A stretch of DNA of 64,000 nt. Origin: Nereocystis luetkeana. Taxonomy: Eukaryota > Sar > Phaeophyceae > Laminariales > Laminariaceae. Both the position numbers and the translations under genes were made by a program. The stretch lies in NCBI GenBank assembly GCA_031213475.1, contig JARUPZ010000013.1, positions 10,704,794 to 10,768,793 of the forward strand, read 5' to 3'. Under the pieces are notes generated by a model, which was given only the letters and a program-made list of their open reading frames with translations, had not been told where the DNA came from and made no database searches. Positions 21,101-33,300 of the stretch are shown here, in pieces (the first letter of the stretch is position 1; each line of letters begins with the position of its first letter).

Positions 21101-22374
21101 ACGATGACCGAGTGCAGAGGCTGTATCTGTCTCTGGCTGTCATCCCGGACGGCCACACCTTCAATGTGAGAGACGCAGCGGCCCTCCTCTACGACAGGCA
21201 AGGGAGCGCGGAAGACCAGGAGGCCGTGGGAGAGGTGGTGGAGACCCTGGAGCGGTGGGCCGTGCTGCGGGCAGTGGGCGACGGAAAATATCGGATGCAC
21301 GACGCGCACTCGAGCTTCGCGAGGGAGAGCCTCATGGACCGTGAGAACGTACGCGGGCCGGCGGTGGAGCGGTGGGTAGAGCACATCTCTTCCCTGGAAT
21401 ACCTAAGGTCCCTGGACACCTTCGCGATGATGGGACTGTGGTGGGCCCTGGAATGCGTGGGGGAAGACTCTCGGCACGGGTGCCATCGGCCGTACGAGGA
21501 GGAGCTCAAGGGCGTGGCCGACTCCGACCCTCTCTGCCGCGAGTCTCTGTCGGCCGTGGCGCGGTTTCGTTGTGCCAAGGGAGACTGGGCCGGCGAGAAG
21601 GCCGCGTACGAGAGGCTGCTCCGGGTGGAGAGACAGGCTCTGGGCCCTCACGACCCGACCATCGTAGGCACCCTCTGGCACCTCGGTAACTGCGCCGAAA
21701 GAATGGAAAACCCGAAGGAGGCCAAGGAGTGGCGGCAGCGGGAGTACGAGACGGTCCACCTTGCCCTCGCCAGAATTCGCGCGCAGGATGGAGGAGGAGG
21801 CAGCGAAAGCGAGCAGAGCACCGCGGACGGACTGAGGTCTCTCGCTTCCGGCATGCTGAGGCTGGCGCCGGGGAGGCTCGACGAAGCTGAGAGGCTCCTG
21901 AGGAGGGCTGTGGAGATCGAGGGGGCGAGGCTAGGGCCGGATAACGTGCAGCTGGCCGGGACGCTGCACCAGCTGGGGGTGTGCGTCCGCGAGGCGGGGA
22001 GGAAGCAGGAAGCGGAGGCCATATTGCGACGCGTCCTGGAAATCAAGGAGTCGAAGCTGGGCCCCGCGAACGTGTACGTAGCCGTCACTCTGCACGAACT
22101 CGGCGTGTGCGTACGACAGACCGGACGCGTGAAAGAAGCGGAGGTCTTCCTGCGGCGAGCGTTGGACATCTGGCAGGGGAAGCTCGGGCTCGCCACCGGG
22201 TGCATCGCCTACACGCAGCGGGAGTTGCGCATGTGCGCTCCGAGGGGGGGGGAGGGGGGCGGCCGGGCGGCGTCGTACGCGCTGAGCAGGTCTCACCGGT
22301 TAAAGCCGGGGGGAAGAGGAGCGATGGTTTTGGTCGTTCTTGTGTTGGCGTTGCTCGGCAAGTGTGTGATGTAA
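18118..22374 (+). CDS. NLR-like receptor: N-terminal helical (HeLo/MLKL-like) domain, NB-ARC ATPase, TPR repeats
   Basis: Two exons, 18118-18600 and 20077-22374, join in phase 0 (GT donor GTGAGA, acceptor TAG) to give 926 aa. Residues 1-161 are all helical with a hydrophobic early segment; they resemble the HeLo/MLKL-type four-helix domains found at the N terminus of some fungal and algal NLRs (assignment inferred). A short linker (VPKGTPARKTW) leads to NB-ARC: P-loop GDSGSGKTT at 223-231, Walker B-like RCLLVADNVW near 311-320, a sensor-like stretch (VLTTTRDERL), and an MHD motif (RMHDAH, 568-570). From about 645 to 895 come TPRs of kinesin-light-chain type, with the last units 42 aa apart (LGPDNVQLAGTLHQLGVCV, then LGPANVYVAVTLHELGVCV). 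A short hydrophobic tail (MVLVVLVLALLGKCVM) closes it. The likely role is intracellular sensing with oligomerisation; ligand unknown. The second acidic residue of Walker B is Asn. The intron carries a short inverted-repeat element. The start is the first ATG of the open GC-rich frame. Confidence 0.9.
19211..19313 (+). repeat. Short inverted-repeat element, family A copy 5, in the NLR intron
   Basis: Nearly consensus copy with both ends intact, inside the single intron of the NLR-like gene. Confidence 0.95.
19385..19590. repeat. Dispersed repeat shared with 15185-15395 (inverted)
   Basis: CCAGATCCGGGGTCACATAC, TTATCGCGAGAATATTT and ATCGAATTGCGC correspond in reverse to the 15.2-15.4 kb copy. 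Confidence 0.75.
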
Positions 22375-23408
22375 AGGTCGCGTGGTCGGTCGGTCGATCG
22401 GTCGATCGGTGTCGATTGAGGGCGTACGAGTGTCGGCTCGAAACGCTGTTTGTTCTCTTGACGTGGGGAAGAACATGAATTTTCAAACTCTTCCCGCGGT
22501 GTCGCGGGTTGTGGGCGTAGCAGCATCGCCGTTTCCTGTCCTGACGTGCTGCAGTAGAATGGGCTCCCCCCCGGCCTTTGTCCTTTTTTGTGTGGAGAAT
22601 TTTATATACGTCAGCCAAGTCGACAGAACAGTTGGTCGATATTCTCAGCGCTTTGCAAGCTTCATGATTTTTCTTTGTTTCTAGACCGAGATATATAGAG
22701 ATAGAGATACGTCGTGTCATTTTATGGCCCGAAAATAGGTGACGGGAGTACCCCTGTGTTTGCGTCACCCACGTGTCGGCGTCCCTCTTTTACCGCCATT
22801 GTTTTTGGGGGCAGCATACTGCAAAAATTGTGTATGGGCCATTTTTGTACATAGTTTCAAACGGCAACCGCTCTGCTTTATGTGAAGAAAAAACGTCGGC
22901 TTTTTTTGTGCAAAGTATCGAATGGGTATTGGCTGCCGTTGAAGTGTGCCGTACTGCAGCAGTACGAACGATTTCAATGGTAACTCTGAGCTGAGAACGG
23001 GGATCTCGGACTAGTCTGGATGCCTGTCGGCATACTAGATAGGAAAAAGTTGCGAGAAGATTAAGATACAGTCAAGCTTTTCGTCTAAATAAAGAGAGTC
23101 ACGATTTTCGTGTTACGTGTATAGTGTAGAATTTTGAAAGTACAACACGTGAACTTAACTTTCGATGGTTGTCGTGACAACAACGGGGAGTTCTGACGTG
23201 GTGTACTACACATCATACGTATATAGTACGTATGTGCGCTGGGTATGTTAAAAGTTTATCGCCTGGCATCGACATGATTGAGCGTTTCTACGTATTTTTT
23301 ACTGCTATTATTATGGCAGGTATCTTTTTTTAAAGGGGGCGGAATGAGAGGCGATTCTATTAGTGCAATGGAAAAATACCGGTAACACTACGATCGATCA
23401 GTGATGTG

Positions 23409-23752
23409 AAGGTCTTAGTCCGTTAGGCTAAAGGTAAAAGGTTAACCAATCGACTACTACCCAATCTAAGCCTCAAAACACTCTCCCCCCCTGGAACGGA
23501 CCGGATTTTACGGGTCGACGCGCCACCACACGCGGTTCCAATTTCTGGGGATCCAGAAGCTTTTTTCAGATTCTTGACATGAGGAAACTCACTTTTTTCT
23601 TCTAAAAGCGATTTCATGGTGGACGTGAGAGTCGAACCCACGACCAACGACCCATGCTCTGCCGTCGTCGCCATTTTTGAAGGTCTCAGTCCGTTAGGCT
23701 AAGGGTAAAAGCTTACCCAATCGCCTACCCAATCTAAGCCTCATAACAGTGG
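23409..23752. repeat. Direct repeats of ~70 bp, ~200 bp apart
   Basis: GAAGGTCTTAGTCCGTTAGG at 23409 and GAAGGTCTCAGTCCGTTAGG near 23680 each continue into CTACCCAATCTAAGCCTCA. The stretch between them includes a tRNA-like 3' half. Confidence 0.75.
23617..23673 (-). pseudogene. tRNA-like fragment (D-arm-like plus T-arm, no anticodon arm)
   Basis: The minus strand reads GGCAGAGCATGGGTCG, then GTGGGTTCGACTCTCAC, which folds as a T-arm, then GTCCACCA. The anticodon stem is missing and the 5' acceptor does not pair. It is either a degraded tRNA or part of a tRNA-derived repeat. Confidence 0.4.
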
Positions 23753-24148
23753 TTTGCTGTGAGCAATATTGAAGACGGTGTGAGTCCTTTGTTTGAGTTC
23801 AGGCGTCTGTTTGTTCATACCAGTATGAGGTATGGTAAGGGATGTACACACGCGACACAGTTTGCTGACATTTTTTAAGTTTGTGACAGCCGTCGCAGAT
23901 CGATAAGGACTACCCGATATCAGTGAAGAAGGTAAACTTGCAGAGTAGGCAAAACAGTTTGTTGTACGCCAGTCTGGCCGATAAAATATTACTCGGGCGG
24001 GGTCTATTTTGAGTACCTAATAATAATGGGGGTTACAGCAGTGTGAGGTTAGGGCATCATACGGTGAAGCTACGTGCTAGTAGAGAGGTGTGTTTGGGCT
24101 GTGCTATAATATTAATAGTGCATTAGATAGTGAAGCTTTAAATTATCT

Positions 24149-24250
24149 TACGGGGGACCATAGTAAATAGAACCAAATATTGTGAGTAAAAATGGGTAAA
24201 TACATAGGTTTTGTGTATACCATAGGTCCTATCAACTATGGCCCCCCGTA
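24149..24250 (-). repeat. Short inverted-repeat element, family A copy 6
   Basis: Reverse-orientation copy with both ends. Confidence 0.92.
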
Positions 24251-26599
24251 ATAGCATAATCTAGAGGATTATTTGTGCCATGTTGGTGCAGCAGATGGTA
24301 AAACAGCGAGAAAAACACAATCTTCTAGTGTGATATTGCGTGTCATAGCGCACCAGAGTGTGCCGTAGGCAGTTGAAGGGACAGCGTAGCGCTGCCTTAC
24401 AGCAAGCGAAAACCGATGGATACTCTGTGATCGACATACAGTAGATGCGTCATATCACGCTGCAATCATGAATTAAAAATTTAAATTGCTCTCATACCAC
24501 GACCAGGGCGAGCGGGAGTTAGGGTTCCTGGCTCCGCGTAACAACAATTCGCCTTGCTTGGGCTGCGCGTTCGTAGTCGTACAGACATGCGTTCGCGCGT
24601 GTTTAGTACACACAGCCATGGTTGATGCCAGACGCCAAAGGTTTTGCTTTCACCTTTTTACGTGCGACTTCAGAATTAGGTTGGGAAAAAATGGGAAATT
24701 AGGTGGCGGCGGCTGGCTACCGTCCCCCTTCCACTAGAGTGCCTATAGGGTGCAGAAGGGGCCCTCCCGGCAGCTTGCACCTCACTCCCACTCTAGGGCC
24801 CTTCGCAGATAGCTCTACAGTATAGTATTTCACACGGGTCATCATTGTGTGGTGTCCGATCACCTCGCAGCCGTAAAACGTTCGGTCTGCGCGGCCGAGA
24901 AATTGTACAAAATTATATACTAGTGGTATAGCAGGACCTTAGGTGTAGAGACAAAGACCCGTACCAAGATAGAGACGACACTCGTTCGTACACATACATG
25001 CAGCTGGTTGCGGTTGGAACGCGAAATCAGATTGGCGTTCAGCCCAGATAGATGAGAGAGTGTTCTGCTTCTTAAGAATCTGGTTTGTTGGTATTCACGC
25101 TCGCCGACGACGGACGGTGTGCTGCTTCATTTCTTTGCGGTGTCATGCGACCGGGTGGTTTCGTTCGAAAGCCTAAATGGCTTCAATGTCGCAAAAAAAA
25201 ACAAAACTCGAGAAATAGTCATGCTTGTGGTAGGAAGTGGACGGTTTGTTCGTCGTGGGGGGTCGTTCGAAATGGCTATATTATAATCGCAAAAACAATT
25301 TGGAGAGTAATGCTTGATAAGAAGTAGATTCTTCGTTGTTCGTTCGTGAAGGCTCGGGGTGTCGTTCGATTTCGTCACCTCGAATTATTTCGGAAAATAA
25401 ATAATTACAGCATTTACTTTCATCCCCCAAAAAAATCATGTTCAATTCGAACGCAAATAATTTTTACCTTTCCAAAGAAATGTTTCTTGGTGTTCAGGGT
25501 TTTTTGTATCAGAGGAGCAATATAGCAGTAACTGGATGTGTATTGGCTCCAAAAGCGACAAGGCAAAAGCTTGAGAGTCGTTCGTTATGGGAAGTGGATT
25601 CTTGTTGAGCCGTGGGGTAGTGAGGTGCAGCTCGACATGACTTCAAAATCGCAAAAACTCAAGCTCAACAGCCATACCTGATAGGACGTGGACGCTCCGA
25701 TATTTTTTTGTTGTCGTGGGGTTTTCGTTCGTAAAGACTTCAAAACCGCAAAAAAAAATAGCAATCGAGAGTACTGCCCAATATCAAGCGGGGTGAAAAC
25801 ACTTGGGACAAGATAAGACGATTGTCTCAAATCGCTACAAAAACAAAAAATACGGGAGTCATGCCTGATAAGAAGTCGACTGACAGCAAGGGGCACAACA
25901 CATGTACATATACCTGGTACGCACCTGATGGGTAGTGGACGACAATTCAAATCGGGAAAAAAATGTTCTATTAATAGAGTCATGCCTGACAGGACGCGCA
26001 CTCGAAAAAAAAAGGGGACAAAACAAGTTAAGGTCCGATTTACCCTCGCAGAGACCCCAGTAGAATCAGGGGAATTTTCCGTTGCGAATGGATTGGAGCG
26101 GTACCCGCTTCCAAAGGGGGTCAAGATGGTGCCGGAGCACCAACGAAAGCCAAAAACATGCGTACATCAACAAAAGACAAGAAAATAAATAAATAAATTA
26201 AGAAGCAGGGCAAAGAGAGCAAATCGCACCTCACCCCCCTTCCTTTCCTTCCCGCGTAGAAAGCTTTCACACAATTGCTTTTTTTTTGCAAGGCGCTTTT
26301 ACTTTCCACCTCAACTCGCAGAGGGTTTTACACTCGACGACTTTCTGGATATGTCGCGGTGGCAGGTGTCTTCCCTTCCCCCACACGCCTCTTCTATTTT
26401 GTACCGCGCATAGGGTTCATTCACCATTCCCACTATGCAAGTCGAAATTTCATCGATTTCCTGCTAGCTTGCGTTCTCGCCCTTTCGCTGCAAAACAAAA
26501 GCTGAACATCTTCTCCTCGAGTTGAGCCCGGGCACATTCACGCGCACATCAGCCGTTCGTATCTTATCGAAAGCAAGCCAGAAACAACTTAGCCGCCGC

Positions 26600-26850
26600 T
26601 GACACCTACCCCCACCACCCCCCCCCCTCCCCCCCTCCCGACTCACCCCCCCCCCACCCCACCCCACCATCACCCTCGACTACAGCCTCCGTGAGGCGCC
26701 CCACCCCTTAGCATCGCCAACACCACACTACCACCACCACCACCACCACTGCCACCCCCCCGACCCCTAACTCCGCCAAGAGGCAGTACCCCGTAAAGCG
26801 CCTCACCTCTTCCCCTACACCCCCCCCCCCCCAGCCCCCACCCCCACATC
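26600..26850. repeat. C-rich low-complexity tract
   Basis: C-runs, CCACCACCA repeats and CCCCACCCC. The long glycine-rich minus-strand frames here are artefacts of composition. Confidence 0.85.
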
Positions 26851-27479
26851 CGGCCTTTAGAACCAAGGGGAAACCCGAAGGCACACACCAAGCCTCTAAA
26901 CCGAGCACAAAACAAAAACAATCGGCCACTATTCTAGAGCTCGTCATCGAATGAATGAGGCTTCAGATAGTATAAAGCTGTGATAGCGTTTTTTCCCAGC
27001 GGGGCGAGAAAGGAAGGCGGAGTGGTGTGCCCTCCCCTACCCCGACCTCTCCAAAGGGAGGGACCGTCAACTCTGAGATGTGATGAAATGGTCTGTGATC
27101 GTAAAATATGCGATGGTATGAGGTAGGATTGGGTGAGACGGGATGGGATGTTCCGAGCGCGCGGTCCTTCTCCTATGCCCCCACACCAGTCCAATGGTGA
27201 TCCCGACCACGACCATGGAAATTACCGCAACCATGACAATAACCACGGCCGTAACGATACTATGACCATGATGATAACCATGATGAGGTGATATCACGTG
27301 GGGTCGTGTTTTCCGAGAAATTTCGAATCCTTCTCCCTCGGGAGCGGCCCAAACCCGTCCCACGACGATCGTGGCAATTCCCACGAGTGTCGTTAATAGG
27401 CCCCAGGATCATGATCTGCTGTACGCCCTGCCGTCGCCGTGCTGGTCGACCCAGTCCTGGAACCATCCAAGCAAGAAAT

Positions 27480-27705
27480 CGTACCGTTACCGTAACGTTA
27501 CCGTACCGTTACCGTACCGTTACCGTACCGTTACCGTACCAATACGGTTCCGTTACCGTACCAATACGGTTCCGTTACCGTACCGTACCAACACGGTTCC
27601 GTTACCGTACCATTACCGTACCGTTACCGTACAGTACCGTTACCGTACCATTACCGTACCGTTACCGTACAGTACCGTTACCGTACCATTACCGTACCGT
27701 ACACG
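27480..27705. repeat. GTACCGTTACC minisatellite
   Basis: An array of ~11-bp units (GTACCGTTACC) with variants containing AATACGGTTCC and CATTACC. It inflates a spurious 382-residue frame. Confidence 0.95.
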
Positions 27706-28344
27706 AATGGGACGGGAAAAACGAGACCAAGAGGGAAAACAAGACGAGACGGACGACAACAGAGGGACGAAAAAGAGACAAGGGGGGAATTCACGTCAGA
27801 AGTAATAGGCACTCTCCAGGACAATGCACCAAACGTGCCGAACAAAACGGTCGTGTCACATTTCCGGGCATGCCGTGTGTTTTCTGGCGAATTTGGGGTC
27901 TGAATCACAAGAACGGAACGAATTTCGTGCTGCGATGTATGACGTGTGCCAGGCGATCCCGACCGGCGACGATTGGCTTTGTAGCTGGAGTAGCCACCAG
28001 AGTAAGAGACAGGACGTACGTCATCTTTAATATCCAATGCCGTAGGCCTTGCAAAACCATGAACGCATCAAATTGGACGGACCATGGGCGAAGGGGTTGG
28101 CCGCAGAGAAATACCGGTGGTAGCAATCATCACCAGCGGCGCCGCAGCGACGCAAACAAGAAAAAAAATGTCACCAGGTACGATATATCGGAAAATCGCC
28201 ATGCTCCATCTCCTCTCAGCTACTGTAGCTCTAAATCACACCACCCGACGGCGGACGAAGTGCAGCCAAAAGCACACAAAAAAACAGTAGTCTTTAATGA
28301 CCTGCCGCGTCTTCGACGAAGTGGTTCATGCTTCACACCTCCGA

Positions 28345-28625
28345 CGGGTCAGATAGATCATCATCATCATTTACAGATAGGTCATCATCAGATACATCAT
28401 CTACAGATACATCATCTAGATCTAGATCGTCTGTAACCAAGTCTGCCGCTATGATATACAGCAGTGCAGGATCCGTCTAGTACAGATCATCCAACCCAGG
28501 AAACCTGCCCCACAGTAGATGATGCGGATTGTGCGATAACATGAGCTAAATCATACAGATCATACCGATCTGGAATATATCTATCTGACCTGAAAAATCT
28601 ATACTATGGACTGGGAATCGACCAT
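28345..28625. repeat. Family F copy
   Basis: TCAGATAGATCATCATCATC, ACAGATACATCATCTACAG and ATCTATCTGACCTGAAAAAT follow the 5285-5800 order. Confidence 0.7.
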
Positions 28626-29014
28626 ACGCCCGAGGTGCGGAACACTTAGGGCATTCAATGCCTTGTGGGTCCACAATGCCATCAGCAGATATTCGATACC
28701 TGGTACCTACTACGCGATAAAATAGCACCTGGTAGGTTTTTACTGCGCACAGGGTTTACAATTCCCACCGCTCGTCGAGTTTCATCGGGTTGCCAACTCG
28801 CGCTCTCGCGCTTCCGGCGACGGAAGAAGCGCCGGGTCCGAGGAATTCGAACCGCTGAACTATTCCGGCAGCAAGGGATGACGGCTTATCAAAGCAGCCC
28901 CTATCATACGCCCAATTAACTCCTCGAGATCAATCCCATTAATAGAAAGGGTGGACACACGGCGCAAACCCTCTAGTTGTACAGCATGTACTATTAATAA
29001 TCACGTGTGCTAGG

Positions 29015-29463
29015 GGGAGACGTGGTATGTACGGCCGCTCACATGGCCGTCCGTCGTTACCTCCGGGCTCGACATGAGCAAAAAATCGAACCACCCCCTT
29101 CTTTGGCACGAACCTCATGAACAACACCGACCCTAAAGGTCCGACAAGAGGGGGAAAATGGGATACACCTGCCGCGATTTGGCGTCATTTCCGCGGCGGA
29201 TGGGTTCCTTGTTGGGGCGCTTAGGTCACGCATAGGGTTGGGACCAAGCCTAACCCCGCAACAAGGAAGTCGTTGACCGCGGAAAAATGACGCCAAATCT
29301 CGGCAGGTCGATCCCGTCATCCTCCTCGTCGGACCCTTCGGATCGTCGTTGTTCATGAGCTTCGTGCGAAAGAGGGGACGGGTTCGTTTTTGATGGGTCA
29401 TGTCCCGCTTGGAGAAAACCACGGACGACCATGAACGGCGGACGTATGTACCACCTCAAGTTG
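29015..29463. repeat. Long fold-back (imperfect palindrome), arms ~220 bp
   Basis: The left arm (GTGGTATGTACGGCCG; CCTCATGAACAAC; ATTTGGCGTCATTTCCGCGG) is matched inverted by the right arm (CCGCGGAAAAATGACGCC; GTTGTTCATGAGC; CGGACGTATGTACCAC). The centre is near 29238. Arms differ at a minority of positions. Confidence 0.88.
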
Positions 29464-29614
29464 GTGAACAAGCAAAGACGAAATCAAATGTCACGACGAA
29501 TGCGAATGCGAAGGCGAAATCAAATGTCACGACGAATGCGAATGCGAAGGCGAAGGAAGAAAACACGAAACACTAAAAAAAACACAAAAACGGGGGGAAG
29601 GGGAGGGGGGGGGG

Positions 29615-29853
29615 TATTCGATAGGAGAGATGTACTCGATCTCATGCATGGCCGTAGTCGTATGACCATAGACCTTCGCATCCCTACAATGCCGGGACGG
29701 AGCATGTCGGGTTTTCACCGACCAGGCAGACATTGCTTGCACCAAGCGCGGAGCGCCGTGAGGTGTCTGGCAAGTCGCATGAAGGGTGAGCTGCATCCTA
29801 CTAAAACCCGCTTTTGAGGCGGACTTGCATATGGATGACAGCTTCAAAGAGGA
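29615..29853 (+). repeat. Poly-G-bounded dispersed repeat (copy 3)
   Basis: GTACTCGATCTCATGCATGG, CATGTCGGGTTTTCACCGAC and GTCGCATGAAGGGTGAGCTG. The next copy follows in tandem after a G-run. Confidence 0.92.
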
Positions 29854-29879
29854 GGGGGGGGGGGGGGGGGGGGGGGGGG

Positions 29880-30195
29880 GTGTACTCGATAGGAGAGATG
29901 TACTCGATCTCATGCATGGCCGTAGTCGTATGACCATAGACCCTCGCATCCCTACAATGCCGGGACGGAGCATATCGGGTTTTCACCGACCAGGCAGACA
30001 TTGCTTGCACCAAGCGCGAAGCGCCGTGAGGTGTCCGGCAAGTCGCATGAAGGGTGAGCTGCATCCTACTAAAACCCGCTTTTGAGGCGGACTTGCATAT
30101 GGACAACAGCTTCAATGAGTTGATTTAATTTCCGGTGTAGGTACTTCCAGAGACGGCAATGGGAGTACTATGTAACCGCCTCTTGGGTGCCTTAC
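29880..30195 (+). repeat. Poly-G-bounded dispersed repeat (copy 4)
   Basis: Nearly identical to copy 3, but with the full right flank (GAGTTGATTTAATTTCCGG, ACTTCCAGAGACGGCAATGG) also present at 1079-1160 in reverse. Confidence 0.92.
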
Positions 30196-30390
30196 CTCGA
30201 ACACTACGTGATACGATCATTGCCAATTGCGCGGAGTAAAGGTTCTTTACCTCGCACAAATGATCTAACTTGACAACCAGCTGTGGGCGACCGCCAAAAA
30301 AAACAAAACAAAAAACGGTACCCTGGTTGTCTAGCTCACGTAGTGAGCGGCATGTTTTACAGTGTCGTTGCCAACCGACGCCAACCCAAC

Positions 30391-33300
30391 CTATAAGGGG
30401 GGGCATGCAGCGGCCCCGTGTCGAACCTTGTTTTTGAAGGGCTGTCCGCTCCACGCGCCCTGGAAGTACTTCTCTTTCTCAGACTGGTACTGCTCCGGCC
30501 CGCCTGCGATGCGCTCCTCGATCACGGGCTGAAATCGCCTGATCAAGCCCTGGAAACCCGAAGACAACCGAAGCAGCAAGGGGACGACATCAGACCAACA
30601 TCATACACCAGCGCTACCCGAAGGCATCACGGGCACGTATCACACATCCTCTGTCAACGGCAAAGCCCTGCCAAACGGCAGCCGGCATGATATTCTGTGC
30701 AGCACCTGCATCGTACATACCCAACCCACGAAACACGTCCTATTGATAGACAACGCAGATTCCACGGTTCACACCCGGCAACATCGGCTAGATTGCGCAG
30801 ATCAGGAATCTATATACTGGTAACTGTCTGTCCTGAAATGTGTAGATTATGAGGGGGAAATCTGATATATCTGATCTACCTGATATCTATGATCAATCTA
30901 ATCCATCTGATAGGTATACTATGCCCGATATGTGCAATCTGCAACGTCTAGTTCGGCGGGCAGACCTGTTGACCCATTCAGAACCGCACTATGAACACAT
31001 AAAATAAGCTCAAGTCGAATTTCAAGCAAATTTGTCCCCCAAACGGGAGTCCGGCCCTAAACGAGTCCTAAACGAGTTCTAAACGAATCATAAACGGGTT
31101 AGAAAAGGTAAAAAAAGGTAAATAGGGACCTCCCATCTTAGCCGCCCTTACCGCACCGATTAATTAGCATCTAGAACGAGCTACAGAAATCGGGGAATTT
31201 GGGGTTCCAGTATGATGAGAAGGAACTTTTCGAACACTGCCCAAAACGCCACTTTAGTCCCTAACCCTGACCCCAATACTGACCCCACCTCCACCCATAC
31301 GAGCTTCGACTGGAAAAAATGCCTATGTATGTTTCCTTTATGCGGCTCGAAGAACTCGGCCGTTTTGTTTTTTGTTTTGATTCGAAAAAAAACGGGCGTT
31401 CAACAAATAAACATAAGATCGACAACACCAAAAACTCATATAATTAAACATTCCTCCATTTCTAGATACCAGGTATAATTTAAGTGATGAGGTAAAGCCT
31501 GCTGTCCCACCCCCCCCCCCCCCTCCGTCGGCTTGCAAAACAATAAACCTAAGATCGACAACACCAAAAACTCATACAATTAAACATTCCTCCATTTCTA
31601 GATACCAGGTATAATTTAAGTGATGGAGGTAAAGCCTGCTGTCCCCCCCCCCCCCCCCCCCCCCCGTCGGCTTGCAAAAACCGTCAGAACATGGTACACA
31701 ACACAACACAACCCCACCCCACGCCCCGCCATCTAAACGCACCTGTACGGGCCAGGCGGCGGCGTCTCCAAGCGCGCAGATGGTATGCCCCTCGATGGAC
31801 CGCGATATTTCTTCCAGCATCGGGATCTCGCGCGTGTCTGCCTCCCCATTTTCCATCTTGATGAGCATTTGCTCAAGCCATCCGGTGCCCTCCCTGCTTA
31901 GTGATGAAAAAGAGTACGACGTATACGATGCACACATATGGATGGGTGTTCACATGGAAGGAGGGAGGGAGAGAGAGGGGGGGGAAGAGGGGGTGAGAGA
32001 GAAAAGCAAGACAAAACGAACCCCGAGTAGCATAAAACAATAAACAAAACCAAAGCGAAACAAAACAGAGCACAGCCGAAACAAAACAAGACACGACATG
32101 AATACGAAAAAAAAAAAACACACACACACACAACAAAAAAACACACCAACTCGACAATAGGAACAACACACTCCACCACCACCACCACCACCATCACCAC
32201 CACCAGAACCACCACCACCACCACCCGCACCACCAGCGTCAGCAACATAGCCACCACCACTAGCAAGCGATAAGTCATTCTTACCGGCAGGGCGTGCACT
32301 GGCCGCACGACTCGTGCTTGTAGAAGTGAGCCAGGCGGCGGATGGCGGCGATCATGTCGACGCTCTTGTCCATGACGGTCACGGCAGCGGTGCCCAGTCC
32401 CGAGCCGGCCTTCTTCAGGTCGTCGAAGTCCATCATCACGTCGGCGCAGTCGTTGATGTCCAGCACCGGAACCGAAGATCCCCCAGGAATAACCGCCTGC
32501 ACGTTACATAGTAACACCCCGCGAATCGTGAAGGTAGTTGAGGACACCCACGTACGTTTGCATCGAAACAACAACTAAATGGCAAGTAAATCGCCAGCAA
32601 CATGTAATATCATACCAGCGTACGATATCAGCGCATGATAGCCAGTAAATAGCAGGAAAGTCTGAAGTAAATAGAGAGTAACTCGCTGTTACCGCCAGTA
32701 AATAGCAGGTAGCTCGCAAGTACATGGGAAAAGTAACTCGCTGATACCGCATACCCCCCCGGGGTTTTAGCCTGCACGGTAACTAGGAAAACCCGTACAT
32801 CAACAGGTACACAGGAAATAAAATAAGATTAGTCTGTTGCTGGGTAGGAGCATCCGTACATCCACCTGTGGATAGCGAAGGAAGCAACACCATCATACCC
32901 TGCACGTTCGTTCTTAGTAGGAAAAGCCGTACATGAGGTATTAGACATCGAAGAAAAAACAACAAGTACATCGCAGGTAAAGTCGCAAGTAAATCGCTTG
33001 GCCTGCTGAATATGCACACAATATTATATCCTGTACCTGGTATATTTTTATAATACACCCAACGAAACGCGAAAAAAAAAACGACATCCCACTTTTTTTA
33101 TGAGCCCGCGAGAGGGAGGGGGTCCAAAACAAAAAAAAAAAACTCGACGTATGCCGTTAAATTAAAACATGCTGTTATAATTCATGACAAAAAATTCAAA
33201 CCCGCTAAGACGTGATGACAACGGAAACGCGAAGAAAAAGGTTCTTTCAAAATATTGCTTCTTAAGAACAGCCGAAGATATCCTCGTACCGCCGCTGTGG

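Larger units (their letters stand above)
22375..30390. other. Intergenic region between NLR and NDUFV1 3' ends
   Basis: Eight kilobases without a recognisable gene. Contents: GGTCGGTCGATCGGTC repeats just after the NLR stop, a paired 70-bp repeat with a tRNA-like fragment, a family A element, C-rich tracts at 26600-26850, a GTACCGTTACC minisatellite, a family F repeat, a large fold-back and a tandem poly-G-bounded repeat. 24260-26250 shows nothing beyond AT-rich sequence. Confidence 0.6.

Noticed and set aside
27288-28436. 382-residue plus-strand frame
   Set aside because: Most of its length is the GTACCGTTACC minisatellite. The rest shows no domain and includes the family F repeat.
28800-28880. 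tRNA-like GGTTCGAATTCC on the minus strand
   Set aside because: The flanking bases do not pair as a T-stem and no other arms are present.
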